From Urbifossiella sp043733485 (lineage in GTDB: Bacteria; Planctomycetota; Planctomycetia; Gemmatales; Gemmataceae): 20,214 nt of DNA. A model generated the notes under the pieces. It made no database searches. It was not told the DNA's origin and saw only the letters and a list, made by a program, of their open reading frames with translations. The position numbers and the translations under genes were made by a program. Shown here in pieces: positions 8,711-15,148 of the stretch (its first letter is position 1; each line of letters begins with the position of its first letter). Location: assembly GCA_043733485.1 (NCBI GenBank), contig JAYTGN010000384.1:1-20214 (forward strand). The letters are read 5' to 3'.

Positions 8711-8738
8711 TTTACCTCACGGCCTTGTGGGGTAGTAT
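8711..8738 (+). promoter_or_regulatory. Possible sigma-70-like promoter for the 8776 gene
   Basis: TTTACC (8711-8716) and TAGTAT (8733-8738) are separated by 16 nt and lie about 38 nt before ATG 8776. Each matches the housekeeping consensus at four of six positions. The surrounding DNA is AT-rich relative to the window. Tentative. Confidence 0.3.
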
Positions 8739-8775
8739 TAAGGTGATTTCCTCACTCACGTTGGAAGGATTCAAC

Positions 8776-9015
8776 ATGGGAAAGTTTCCGGACGGTTGTA
8801 CCGTTTCGCACAAGGCGAGCAATCAGATGTTGGTCGTCGTGAAGTGCTATGAGGCGGGTGGAAAGGTCGTCTACGACTGTACAGATGGGATTCGGCGAGA
8901 GCCCGTCCGATTCGACGAAGGCGAACTGATATTGCAGGAAACCCCGGACACGAGTGAGGTTTGGATCAAGCTCAAGGAATTGGAACAGCGAATCGAGCAA
9001 CTCGAATCCAAATAA
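8776..9015 (+). CDS. Small hypothetical protein, SH3-like/DUF2158-like
   Basis: 79 residues starting at ATG 8776 (MGKFPDGCTVSHK), supported by GGAAGGA at 8763-8769. An upstream in-frame extension to 8623 has no ribosome site and runs through the terminator-like stretch, so I rejected it. The pattern KFPDGCTV ... QMLVVVKC ... VVYDC ... VRFDEGEL recalls the small SH3-like DUF2158/YodC barrel, in which a short beta protein ends after an F-x-x-x-x-L strand. This is a weak resemblance. The last ~20 residues (WIKLKELEQRIEQLESK) form a likely coiled coil. It is followed 23 nt later by a co-oriented gene and probably shares its transcript. Confidence 0.7.
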   Translation: MGKFPDGCTVSHKASNQMLVVVKCYEAGGKVVYDCTDGIRREPVRFDEGELILQETPDTSEVWIKLKELEQRIEQLESK

Positions 9016-9038
9016 CATCTTCATGGGGAGATGACCCG

Positions 9039-9503
9039 ATGGCATACTTTACTTATCAGTGGACGAATTTTTGCTGTGACAGGATGTACGAACGCAACTT
9101 CACTGGGCTGCCGACGGATAAGGCAGCCGGGAACAACTTCAAGAAGCGTGGCGTCGATGATGGCGATGTTATCTACATCGTAGCTGTTCGCAAAGGTCGA
9201 GTGTATCTTATCGGCCGTATGAGAGTGAAAGTGCTTCGGGAACGGAACAAGAACGATGGAGAACTATGGCCTGGCAGGTGGATCATCGATGGGGAAGATG
9301 GGACGCCTCTGCGGTTTAAACGCATTCTCTCGGCAGAAGTGCTGGGTGAGTTGCAATTTACGACCAAAGAAGGAGTAATCAGATGTCTTTCTATCGATCC
9401 TGACGGGCTGCTTTCTGCTGGGAACCAACAAGCGATTCGCAGTGTTCGCCAAATAACATCTGATTCGGCGATTCTTCTTGATACTGAGGTTACGGAAACA
9501 TGA
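9039..9503 (+). CDS. Hypothetical protein, possibly PUA/EVE-like fold
   Basis: 154 residues starting at ATG 9039 (MAYFTYQWTN) with GGGGAG at 9025-9030; the reading frame is open further upstream but only this start has a ribosome site. Not recognised with certainty. The central block GVDDGDVIYIVAVRKGRVYLIGRMRV has the beta-rich arrangement seen in PUA-superfamily (EVE/ASCH-like) domains, where a GD-x-IY strand precedes a G-x-hydrophobic strand; this is inference from pattern only. Two 60-nt lines in this gene count at 48-50% GC, clearly below the large genes nearby, which suggests horizontal acquisition. It lies 23 nt after the 79-residue gene. Confidence 0.75.
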   Translation: MAYFTYQWTNFCCDRMYERNFTGLPTDKAAGNNFKKRGVDDGDVIYIVAVRKGRVYLIGRMRVKVLRERNKNDGELWPGRWIIDGEDGTPLRFKRILSAEVLGELQFTTKEGVIRCLSIDPDGLLSAGNQQAIRSVRQITSDSAILLDTEVTET

Positions 9504-9587
9504 GTCGGATAACAGCCTAGCGAACTGCCTGGCTCTTGTCATTGCCACTACATTGTAGCGGCTCTCGATTCATGAAGTGAAGGCGTG

Positions 9588-9593
9588 TATACT
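9588..9593 (+). promoter_or_regulatory. Possible -10 element before the 9639 gene
   Basis: TATACT matches the -10 consensus at five of six positions and lies about 46 nt before ATG 9639. I see no convincing -35 at the right spacing, so confidence is low. Confidence 0.25.
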
Positions 9594-9638
9594 ATCTAAA
9601 GTAACGCCCGTTCTTCAACAACCAGTGGGATGCGTTCG

Positions 9639-9977
9639 ATGAATGACAACGACGGTGATGGCGGGTTCACTCCGTCTTTTCCGTGTTTCTGCATAAGCAG
9701 CGACAATGAAAAAGGTGGAAGTTTCGAGTCAGCTGGTCCGGGGCAACTGGCACTTATCTTGTTAACCGATGACGACTTGCTTGACCGATACGTTCTCGAA
9801 AAGGAGTACCTCGGAAACGCAGTGCAAACAATCGATTCACCCGCTGAACTGCTCACGATGCTCGACAGACTTCCTCCCCAAGTGGGATTGGTCACCTTCG
9901 ACCCAGTCGGCGGTAACAACCTGTATTGGCCAGTGGCCCAAGTGCGAAGTTATCTCTTGGACTTTCCGGCAAGTTGA
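9639..9977 (+). CDS. Hypothetical protein, orphan
   Basis: 112 residues from ATG 9639 (MNDNDGDGG). Another in-frame ATG at 9630 overlaps the AGTGGG ribosome-site-like sequence, so the inner ATG is preferred. The N-terminus is acidic and Gly-rich; the rest (LLTDDDLLDRYVLEKEYL ... VGLVTFDPVGGNNLYWP) looks like a small mixed alpha/beta protein. No signal peptide or membrane segment is visible and I do not recognise a family. It converges with the zinc-ribbon gene at 10066-10641. The moderate GC and lack of family place it in the accessory islet. Confidence 0.55.
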   Translation: MNDNDGDGGFTPSFPCFCISSDNEKGGSFESAGPGQLALILLTDDDLLDRYVLEKEYLGNAVQTIDSPAELLTMLDRLPPQVGLVTFDPVGGNNLYWPVAQVRSYLLDFPAS

Positions 9978-10065
9978 ACTCGTCGGATTGGTGCTGGCGG
10001 TTTGACGGACGGTACGGCTGTTGAGCTAATAACCAGATTTCGTGACCTTTTGAAGTGGGTCATAC

Positions 10066-10641
10066 CTAAAGTTCGCGAATCGCGCCTTTCATCAGCATTA
10101 CAGGTGGCATGAGGAACTGAATTCTGGTTGTTTCTCCTTCATGCAACTCAACATCAATTTCATTGGCCCCGCACTCAGGCATAAACATGTAAGGAAAGTA
10201 AATCCTGATCCGATGCCTGCCGGCAGGCACGTCGAAGTAATGAGTTCCCCAAGAGCAACGGAACGGCACTTTGTCAATCTCGACAACGGGCGCGCAGACG
10301 CGCGCAAATATCGCGAGTGGCGACACCCAGATCTTAACCTTCAAGCATGCCATCCGATTGCCGCGCGAATCCTTCTCTTGATCGGTTAGAGGTGTATGTT
10401 TAAACGGAATTGGCCTTCCACGTGGGAGATTTCGCTGCGGTGGTTGCGGTAGCATTGTCGGTGCCACGGTGTTCATGTCGTCTTCAACTACTTCATATGC
10501 CGGAATCAGCGGAGCGGAGGGAATCGGCTCAGGGACGGTCTGCGGATTGCCGCACTTCGGGCACTTAGCGTGCTTCCCAGCTGCTGCATCCGGCGCGGTT
10601 GACCGTGCGAAGCAGTTTCGGCAAATCACGGTGATCGGCAT
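10066..10641 (-). CDS. Zinc-ribbon protein with PEGA-like C-terminal domain
   Basis: 191 residues starting at ATG 10641 (MPITVICRNCFARS). A TGGAGG motif lies about 11 nt upstream; the reading frame continues upstream into repeat DNA and is not used. The N-terminus is a four-cysteine zinc ribbon: CRNC near residues 7-10 and CPKC near residues 28-31. A Pro-rich, low-complexity linker (VPEPIPSAPLIPAYE, PTMLPQPPQRN) follows. The last ~90 residues are beta-rich with VPAGRHRIRIYFPY and EIDVELHEGETTRIQF, which resembles a PEGA-type surface-layer or regulatory beta-sandwich. Planctomycetes encode many proteins with this plan; function is unknown. No neighbour shares its strand nearby. Confidence 0.75.
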   Translation of the reverse strand: MPITVICRNCFARSTAPDAAAGKHAKCPKCGNPQTVPEPIPSAPLIPAYEVVEDDMNTVAPTMLPQPPQRNLPRGRPIPFKHTPLTDQEKDSRGNRMACLKVKIWVSPLAIFARVCAPVVEIDKVPFRCSWGTHYFDVPAGRHRIRIYFPYMFMPECGANEIDVELHEGETTRIQFLMPPVMLMKGAIREL

Positions 10642-10854
10642 GGATATGTTGCCTCCACAACATGGTTTATAGTGGGGCCTCCAGACCCCGCCAAGCCTAT
10701 ACCAGTCTTCAGGCCGAAGGCCTGGCACATCATAGCCCAGGGCAACGCCCTGGGAATGCCGGCAACGCGAACGCACCCTGAAGGGGTGCGACACGCGGAC
10801 CATCGCCTTCACCCGGTGTCGCAGCCTTTCAGGTTGCGGCTCGCATCATCCCCA

Positions 10855-11002
10855 CCCAGGGCGTTGCCCCAGTCGTTTAGACGTCTTCGAGCGTTCTACC
10901 CCGCAGGTGAAACACGGCTTTTCGCCGCGGATGCGGCGTCCGATGGTAGCCAGGGGTGAAGTGAGGCTTTGCGAACGAAACCCCTGGAAACAGGGCAATT
11001 AA
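10855..11002 (+). repeat. Large inverted repeat, arm 1
   Basis: This ~148-nt arm pairs with 11332-11480. The central 87 nt (10904-10990) are identical to the reverse complement of 11344-11430; the flanks diverge by substitutions and small gaps. The arm contains CGCCGCGGATGCGGCG and CCAGGGG...CCCCTGG palindromes and a CGTTTAGACG-like edge near 10874. Confidence 0.85.
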
Positions 11003-11014
11003 CCGAATTGTTGA

Positions 11015-11064
11015 TTGAGCCCCGGAGGGGTGATCGCAAGTCCCGCCGCCCCTCCGGGGCTCAA
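11015..11064. repeat. 16-nt inverted pair inside the large repeat spacer
   Basis: TTGAGCCCCGGAGGGG at 11015-11030 is perfectly complementary to 11049-11064, with an 18-nt loop. A partial copy (CCCCTCCGGGGCTCAA) occurs near 11308-11323. Confidence 0.8.
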
Positions 11065-11331
11065 GGTTTACGATCGAGTGTCCAGGGGTTCCGCTTCGCT
11101 CCACCCCTGGCTACCATCGGACGCCGCATCCGCGGCGACAGAACTTACTGTAATATATGCTGTTAAGGCCACAACTCCATGATATCAGAAGACGTTTAAA
11201 CGACTGAGGCAACGCCCTGGGTGAGGCGTGACGTGAGCAGCAGCCTGAAGGGCTGCGACCGGGACCGACCGCGAAGCAGGTCGCATCCCAATCGAAAGCG
11301 CGATCGCCCCTCCGGGGCTCAATCAACCCGC

Positions 11332-11480
11332 TTAATTGCCTTATTTCCAGGGGTTTCGTTCGCAAAGCCTCACTTCACCCCTGGCTACCATCGGACGCCG
11401 CATCCGCGGCGAAAAGCCGTGTTTCACCTGTGGGACAAAACTCTCGAAGACGTTTAAACGACTGGGGCGTTGCCCTGGGG
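11332..11480 (-). repeat. Large inverted repeat, arm 2
   Basis: Reverse-complement partner of 10855-11002, with 87 nt perfectly matched (11344-11430). The spacer between the arms is about 330 nt and holds no transposase, so this is not an intact insertion sequence. A third partial copy of its outer edge (GACGTTTAAACGACTG then CAACGCCCTGGG) lies at about 11191-11221. Confidence 0.85.
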
Positions 11481-11705
11481 CTAAGGAATCCCAGGCTTTC
11501 AGCCTGAAGATCGAACAGCCTCGAGTTGTTTCGAGTGGCTGAACTCCAAGAATGGTTGTCATACCTTCGGAATCGTTTGACGCCGAAATTCGATCCGTTA
11601 CTATGCAGCGGTGTGAAGTCGAATCGACGGTTCGGCGAAGGAGGGCTTTGGGTGTGGCAACGCTGTTCGTGGTGGACGACCCCTACGAGATGAACGTCCT
11701 GACGC

Positions 11706-11834
11706 AACATCCAGGCCTTCGCCGGGCTTGCGGTCGCCCACGCCCTTCACCTTCCCCGCGCTCTCGTGAACCCCCAACACCAGACGCGAATACGACAGGA
11801 AGTTCTTCGCCTCGGGGAAGATCGCCACTGAGAG
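11706..11834 (-). pseudogene. IS110-family transposase remnant
   Basis: About 43 codons on the minus strand read LSVAIFPEAKNFLSYSRLV then HESAGKVKGVGDRKPGEGL. This matches my memory of the conserved C-terminal (Transposase_20) block of IS110 transposases, where a F-x-S-Y-x-RLV motif is followed by S-x-GK and a GN-x-x-L region. The rest of the transposase, including the DEDD N-terminal domain, is absent and the expected GN is replaced. A dead fragment, bordering the repeat tract. Confidence 0.5.
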
Positions 11835-11920
11835 TTGGTGTGTTGTTGTGCGTGGTCGGCATCGCTTCAACAGCGTTGGCCTAACTTGTCGATCCACCTT
11901 GGAATCGCCGCCCGTGCGAG

Positions 11921-11952
11921 CGCGCCGCCGGCCACCGTGGGCCGGCGGCGCG
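11921..11952 (-). terminator. GC-rich hairpin after the NHL-like gene
   Basis: A perfect 13-bp stem (11921-11933 with 11940-11952) with a 6-nt loop starts 7 nt past the stop of the NHL-like gene (11959) in its direction of transcription. There is no T-run, so a Rho-independent role is not certain. Confidence 0.55.
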
Positions 11953-11958
11953 TGTGGA

Positions 11959-12867
11959 CTACCACTTCCGCTTCGCCTCGACGATCACCCCGGCCGACCG
12001 GCATGTCCAGTACACGGTCCCGTCCGGGTGGGCGGTCACGTCGATCGGGTCCGGGTCGCCCTCGTCGATCACGGTGATCGATCCAGTGCTCAGCTTCAGC
12101 TTCGACACCTTGTTCCGCCCGCCGTTCGCGCCGCTCACCCCCGGCGTCGGCACCTCCGTGAAGTACAGGTTCCCCAGGTAGTCGGTGGCGATCCCGTACG
12201 GCTTGTCCAAGTCGCGGGCGATCACCTCAGCGGTGCCGCCGGACAGCTTCACGATGACCCCTGCCGAGGTACAGGTCCAGTACACATTACCGAACAGGTC
12301 CACGGCCACGTCGGTCGGCTGCGGGTCGCCGGCGTCGAGCAGGAACTCTTGCCCGATCCCTTCGAGGAAGGCGTAGACCGCGTTCCGTCCGCCGTTCGCG
12401 CCGCTCACGCCCGGCGTCGGAACCTCGGTGAAGAACAGCGCCAGACCGAGCGGGAATGCGGCCATGCCGGACGGCTTGTCTAGGCTCCTCGCCACGAGTT
12501 TGGCGTCCCCGCGGCCCCGTTCCAAGCTGAGGATGACCCCGGCGCTCTTGCACGTCCAGTACACGTCGCCGAAGAAGTTGGTGGCCAGATTCGTCGGCTC
12601 CGGCTCCCCGGTGGTCAGATTGCGGATGCGGCCGTTGTTCGGGTTCAGGACGTTGACAGTGTTCTTGCCGTCGGCCCCGCCGCCGACGCCGGGGGTGGGC
12701 AGTTCGGTGAAGTACACCTGCCCGCTCAGGTTCACCGCGATCCCCGTCGGCCGCTTCAGGTTCTTGGCGACTACCTTCGTCTTGTACTCGTCGGCGACGG
12801 CGAATCCGGACAGGCCGAGTGTGGCGACCGTGAACAGTGCTAAACGAACCATGCGAACCGTGACCAT
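11959..12867 (-). CDS. Secreted NHL/beta-propeller-like repeat protein
   Basis: 302 residues from ATG 12867 (MVTVRMVRLALF), preceded by GAGGAG 6 nt upstream. A signal peptide (about residues 1-25, ending GFAVADE) indicates export. The mature part has repeating units that alternate a LDKPYGIATD-, LGNLYFTEVPTPGV-type block with a VYWTCKSAGVIV-type block. That fits an NHL/SMP-30-like propeller, although 4-6 blades would be on the small side. FTEVPTPGVSGANGGRN occurs twice without change and VYWTC-SAGVI three times, and the underlying DNA is near-identical, so the units look recently duplicated. It follows the anti-sigma gene on the same strand after 88 nt, and a GTGTAAG element and a leader hairpin occupy that gap. 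Ligand or partner unknown. Confidence 0.85.
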   Translation of the reverse strand: MVTVRMVRLALFTVATLGLSGFAVADEYKTKVVAKNLKRPTGIAVNLSGQVYFTELPTPGVGGGADGKNTVNVLNPNNGRIRNLTTGEPEPTNLATNFFGDVYWTCKSAGVILSLERGRGDAKLVARSLDKPSGMAAFPLGLALFFTEVPTPGVSGANGGRNAVYAFLEGIGQEFLLDAGDPQPTDVAVDLFGNVYWTCTSAGVIVKLSGGTAEVIARDLDKPYGIATDYLGNLYFTEVPTPGVSGANGGRNKVSKLKLSTGSITVIDEGDPDPIDVTAHPDGTVYWTCRSAGVIVEAKRKW

Positions 12868-12887
12868 GCGAACTCCTCGTGAGGGGT

Positions 12888-12915
12888 GACCCGCACGCAT
12901 CCGGCGTGCGGGGTC
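12888..12915 (-). promoter_or_regulatory. Hairpin in the NHL-like gene leader
   Basis: GACCCGCACGC (12888-12898) pairs with 12904-12915 with one bulged G and a 5-nt loop, ending about 21 nt before the start codon of the NHL-like gene. It could end the sigma/anti-sigma transcript or form a leader structure; no T-run is present. Confidence 0.45.
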
Positions 12916-12942
12916 GCGGAGTTTGTCGGCGCCGAGTGTCCG

Positions 12943-12951
12943 ATCTTACAC
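12943..12951 (-). promoter_or_regulatory. GTGTAAGAT element upstream of the NHL-like gene
   Basis: On the minus strand GTGTAAGATC lies about 76 nt before the NHL-like start and 4 nt past the anti-sigma stop. The same core, GTGTAAGGTTC, lies upstream of the ECF sigma gene (13872-13880). A shared ECF-type promoter element is possible. Confidence 0.3.
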
Positions 12952-12955
12952 GGCG

Positions 12956-13216
12956 TCAGGAATGATCTTCGAGGTGGGCCGCGATTACCCCCCGGAGGTG
13001 GTCCTTCGTCTCGCTGGGCAGGGCGGCGCGATCGCCGATTCCCGGCGTAGCCAGGAACTCGTCGACGGCTTCCTCCACCACCTCGAGTTGCCTCCGGAAC
13101 CGCCGGCACGCCCCACACAGCAGCGTGTGGAACCCCAGACCGGCCCGTTGGTGGAATGGAAGCGATGCGTCCAATTCCCACGACATCAGCTCCGCGGCTC
13201 GGCGGCATGTGATCAC
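12956..13216 (-). CDS. Small zinc anti-sigma factor-like protein
   Basis: 86 residues from a GTG at 13214-13216 (MITCRRAAELMSWELD). The start is decided by GGAGGG 6 nt upstream and by a 4-nt GTGA overlap with the sigma-factor stop, which indicates translational coupling. A longer reading frame to 13345 would run inside the sigma gene and is rejected. The motif H30-TLL-C34-GA-C37 is the Hx3Cx2C zinc signature of ZAS anti-sigma factors, followed by a helix (RRFRRQLEVVEEAVDEFL). There is no membrane segment, so it is a cytoplasmic, redox- or metal-responsive type, or a truncated member. It should bind the ECF factor encoded just before it. Confidence 0.75.
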   Translation of the reverse strand: MITCRRAAELMSWELDASLPFHQRAGLGFHTLLCGACRRFRRQLEVVEEAVDEFLATPGIGDRAALPSETKDHLRGVIAAHLEDHS

Positions 13217-13818
13217 GTCCGACCCTCCGAAGGCGTTCCGGGTTCTTTCCCGAACCAGTTCACGGACAAGCACCGCCACAGCCGGAGGCGAGCGCGGTGG
13301 AGCATCACCCACAGGTTCGTCTCGGATGCGCCGATCGCCTTGCACACCTCCTCCGCGACCCGCTCATCGACGTGCCGAAGTATGAACGCCTGCCGCAGTC
13401 GCGTCGGAAGGCGGTCGAGGCACCCGGCGAGAGCGGCGCGGAAGTCATTGCGCATCAAGGAGTGTCCGGGGGCGTCCGCGGACCACTCGTCGGGCTTTGC
13501 CTTCCACTTTCCGCTCCGCGTAAACTGGGCGTCCATCCAACGATCGGGCTGCGGCACTCGCGTCGCACGCCGGCGGACTTTCGCTCGAAGCCAATCGATG
13601 GCCTTTCGCTTGAGAATGGCGGTGAGCCAACTCCGCTCGGAACAGTTGCCGCGGAACGAGTGCCGTGCGGTCAGGGCGGCGAGGAACGCATCCTGGACCA
13701 ACTCCTCGGCCGCGTCGCGGTCGCGCACCCGTAGCAGGGCGAACCGATAGAGGTACTCGCCGTGCGAGTCCACCCACGTCGCGGGGTCGAGGGTCGGTGC
13801 GGCGAGGGGTCGGTCCAT
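13213..13818 (-). CDS. ECF-family RNA polymerase sigma factor
   Basis: 201 residues from ATG 13818 (MDRPLAAPTLDPATW). Sigma region 2 is about residues 19-84 (LYRFALLRVRDRDAAEELVQ, FRGNCSERSWLTAILKRKA) and region 4 about 130-185 (LDRLPTRLRQAFILRHVDE, VCKAIGASETNLWVMLHRAR). The linker between them holds a Trp/Lys-rich insertion (DAQFTRSGKWKAKPDEW). Length and layout are normal for a stand-alone ECF factor. Its stop overlaps the GTG start of a zinc anti-sigma gene. A GTGTAAGG element 54 nt before the start, also present upstream of the downstream NHL-like gene, is consistent with autoregulation, which is inference. Confidence 0.93.
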   Translation of the reverse strand: MDRPLAAPTLDPATWVDSHGEYLYRFALLRVRDRDAAEELVQDAFLAALTARHSFRGNCSERSWLTAILKRKAIDWLRAKVRRRATRVPQPDRWMDAQFTRSGKWKAKPDEWSADAPGHSLMRNDFRAALAGCLDRLPTRLRQAFILRHVDERVAEEVCKAIGASETNLWVMLHRARLRLWRCLSVNWFGKEPGTPSEGRT

Positions 13819-13871
13819 TCATGATCCCCAACGAGCGTATGGCAGCACACTTAGTCGCCGCGGGGCGGTGA

Positions 13872-13880
13872 ACCTTACAC
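13872..13880 (-). promoter_or_regulatory. GTGTAAGGT element upstream of the ECF gene
   Basis: On the minus strand GTGTAAGGTTC lies 54 nt before the ECF start. See the matching element at 12943-12951. Two sites are too few to define a motif. Confidence 0.3.
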
Positions 13881-14003
13881 CGACTGAAGCGAACTCGTTG
13901 ACGGGGCCAGGAAGCGCAACTCCCTTAAAACGAGGCTACTGATCCCGTTTGGAAATCGATTGCACCCAAATGAATTCGCCGCGTGAGGTGATCGAACTTC
14001 CTA

Positions 14004-14420
14004 TCAGGCATCGTCGGTTGCCTTGGAATAGCCGCCTTCGCGGAGCGCCTTCGTGGCGCGGGCCATGTCGCGCTCTTGGGAATAACTCACGCCCGTTGCC
14101 TTCTCCAGTTTGCTCCAGTAGCTGATCGCACGCTCGAACATGCCGGTGCGTTCGATGCTCAGCTTCTCGCAGAGTCGGGCCATGGTTTCCAGTACCCACG
14201 TATCCACGCCGCCGCGAGTCACGGCAAGCTTCTCGATCATCCGCAGCGGGCGGTAAGCGAGGTCGGTCTGGGCGCGGGCCATGACTTGACGATCCGAGAG
14301 CCGGTAGTGGAAGCAAAGGAAGAGGATCTTGAGCATGCGAACGGGATCGATCCCGGGCCGACCGGTGTGGCTGTAGGTTTGCGTGAGGAGGGGGCGGAAG
14401 CGTTCGAAGTCGACGGTTAC
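14004..14420 (-). pseudogene. IS5-type transposase remnant joined to an unplaced ORF
   Basis: On the minus strand the frame opens right after a TAG at 14421-14423 and reads VDFERFRPLLTQTYS, HTGRPGIDPVRMLKILFL, YRLSDRQVMARAQTDLAYR. This is the DUF772 N-terminal block of IS5/IS1182-type transposases, lacking its first ~25 residues. After LAYR the expected WFL block and the DDE catalytic domain are missing. Instead about 80 codons follow (MIEKLAVTRGGVDTW, FERAISYWSKLEKATG, ARATKALREGG) that I do not recognise; they contain an ATG of their own and could be a separate fragment. The remnant begins within 10 nt of the ABC ATPase stop, so the insertion may have set that protein's end. Confidence 0.7.
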
Positions 14421-14428
14421 CTACTTAT

Positions 14429-15148
14429 TTAACGCCCACCCGGTGCAGCGGCGACAGTCCGTTCGTCTCCGACTACCTTGCCGTCTTTCATCCGCACGAT
14501 GCGGTCGGCTCGCTCCGCGATCTCGGGGCTGTGCGTGACGATGAGCAATGCCAGACCGCGGTCGCGCTGGAAGCCGGTGAGCAAATCCAGGATGCGATCG
14601 GCGTTGTCGGAGTCGAGGTTGCCGGTCGGTTCGTCGGCCAGCAACAGGGCCGGATCGTTGGCGAGCGCGCGCGCGATGGCGACCCGTTGACGTTCGCCCA
14701 CGGAGAGCTTCGACGGCCGGTGATTCGCCCGCTTCAACATTCCCACCAGGTCGAGCAGTTCGTCCGCCTTCTTTACGCGATCGCGTGGCGAGGCGATCGC
14801 TCCCTCGAACATCGGCACCTGCACGTTCTCGCGTGCCGTGAGCGAAGGCAACAGGAAGAACGACTGAAAGATGAAGCCGATCTGCCGGGCCCGGAAGTTG
14901 TCGAGGTGCTTGTGTTTGGAAAGCCCTTCACCGCGGAAGTAGACCTCGCCACCGTCGGGCCGATCGAGTGCGCCGAGGACGTTGAGCAGCGTCGATTTCC
15001 CGCAACCCGAAGGGCCGGTGATGGCGACGTGCTCGGCCTTGCGAATCCCGAGTGTCACGTTGTTGAGCGCGTGCACGTCGCCGTCCGGATAGGTCTTCAC
15101 CAGCCGGTCGGCGAACAGGAGGTAATCTTCAGGGCGGGCGTCAGTCAT
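14429..15148 (-). CDS. ABC transporter ATP-binding protein, LolD/MacB type
   Basis: 239 residues from ATG 15148. All ATPase motifs are present: Walker A GPSGCGKST (45-53), Q-loop Q95 in IFQSFFLLPSL, signature LSVGERQR (148-155; usual consensus is LSGGEQQR), Walker B LLLADEPTG (168-176), and H-loop VTHSPE with H206. Sequence and length match the LolD/MacB/SalX family, which powers lipoprotein or amphiphile extraction or export with FtsX-like permeases. The start overlaps the permease stop by 8 nt (ATGACTGA). It is the last gene of the right-hand operon; its stop is 9 nt from a transposase remnant, and the AAPGGR tail may be altered by that insertion. Confidence 0.95.
   Translation of the reverse strand: MTDARPEDYLLFADRLVKTYPDGDVHALNNVTLGIRKAEHVAITGPSGCGKSTLLNVLGALDRPDGGEVYFRGEGLSKHKHLDNFRARQIGFIFQSFFLLPSLTARENVQVPMFEGAIASPRDRVKKADELLDLVGMLKRANHRPSKLSVGERQRVAIARALANDPALLLADEPTGNLDSDNADRILDLLTGFQRDRGLALLIVTHSPEIAERADRIVRMKDGKVVGDERTVAAAPGGR

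Larger units (their letters stand above)
10642..11958. other. 1.3-kb gene-free region rich in hairpins and a transposase remnant
   Basis: No credible gene lies here. From left to right it holds short hairpins built on CAGGCCgaaGGCCTG (near 10710), CCCAGGGCaacGCCCTGGG (10736-10754) and GCACCCtgaaGGGGTGC (10773-10789). Then come arm 1 of a large inverted repeat, a 16-nt inverted pair built on AGCCCCGGAGGGG (11015-11064), a CCAGGGGT/ACCCCTGG hairpin (about 11082-11110), an AT-rich unique stretch (about 11138-11190) and arm 2 of the large repeat. About 200 bp without recognisable content follow, then an IS110-like remnant and the terminator-like hairpin of the NHL gene. The short reading frames here are translations of the repeats. 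Confidence 0.75.

Noticed and set aside
10736..11480. CRISPR-like array
   Set aside because: Repeats are palindromic, of several different families and not evenly spaced; no regular spacers or cas genes are visible.
10877..11542. Several short ORFs on both strands in the repeat tract
   Set aside because: They translate the inverted repeats and hairpins (for example a LFPGVSFAKPHFTPGYH peptide read from both arms), lack ribosome sites and are not supported as genes.
11552..11884. 110-codon ORF on the plus strand
   Set aside because: It runs antisense to the IS110-like remnant, is Arg/Pro-rich at its end and has no clear ribosome site.
13217..13345. Longer anti-sigma reading frame
   Set aside because: It would lie wholly inside the sigma-factor gene, while the GTG at 13216 has a ribosome site and a GTGA overlap.
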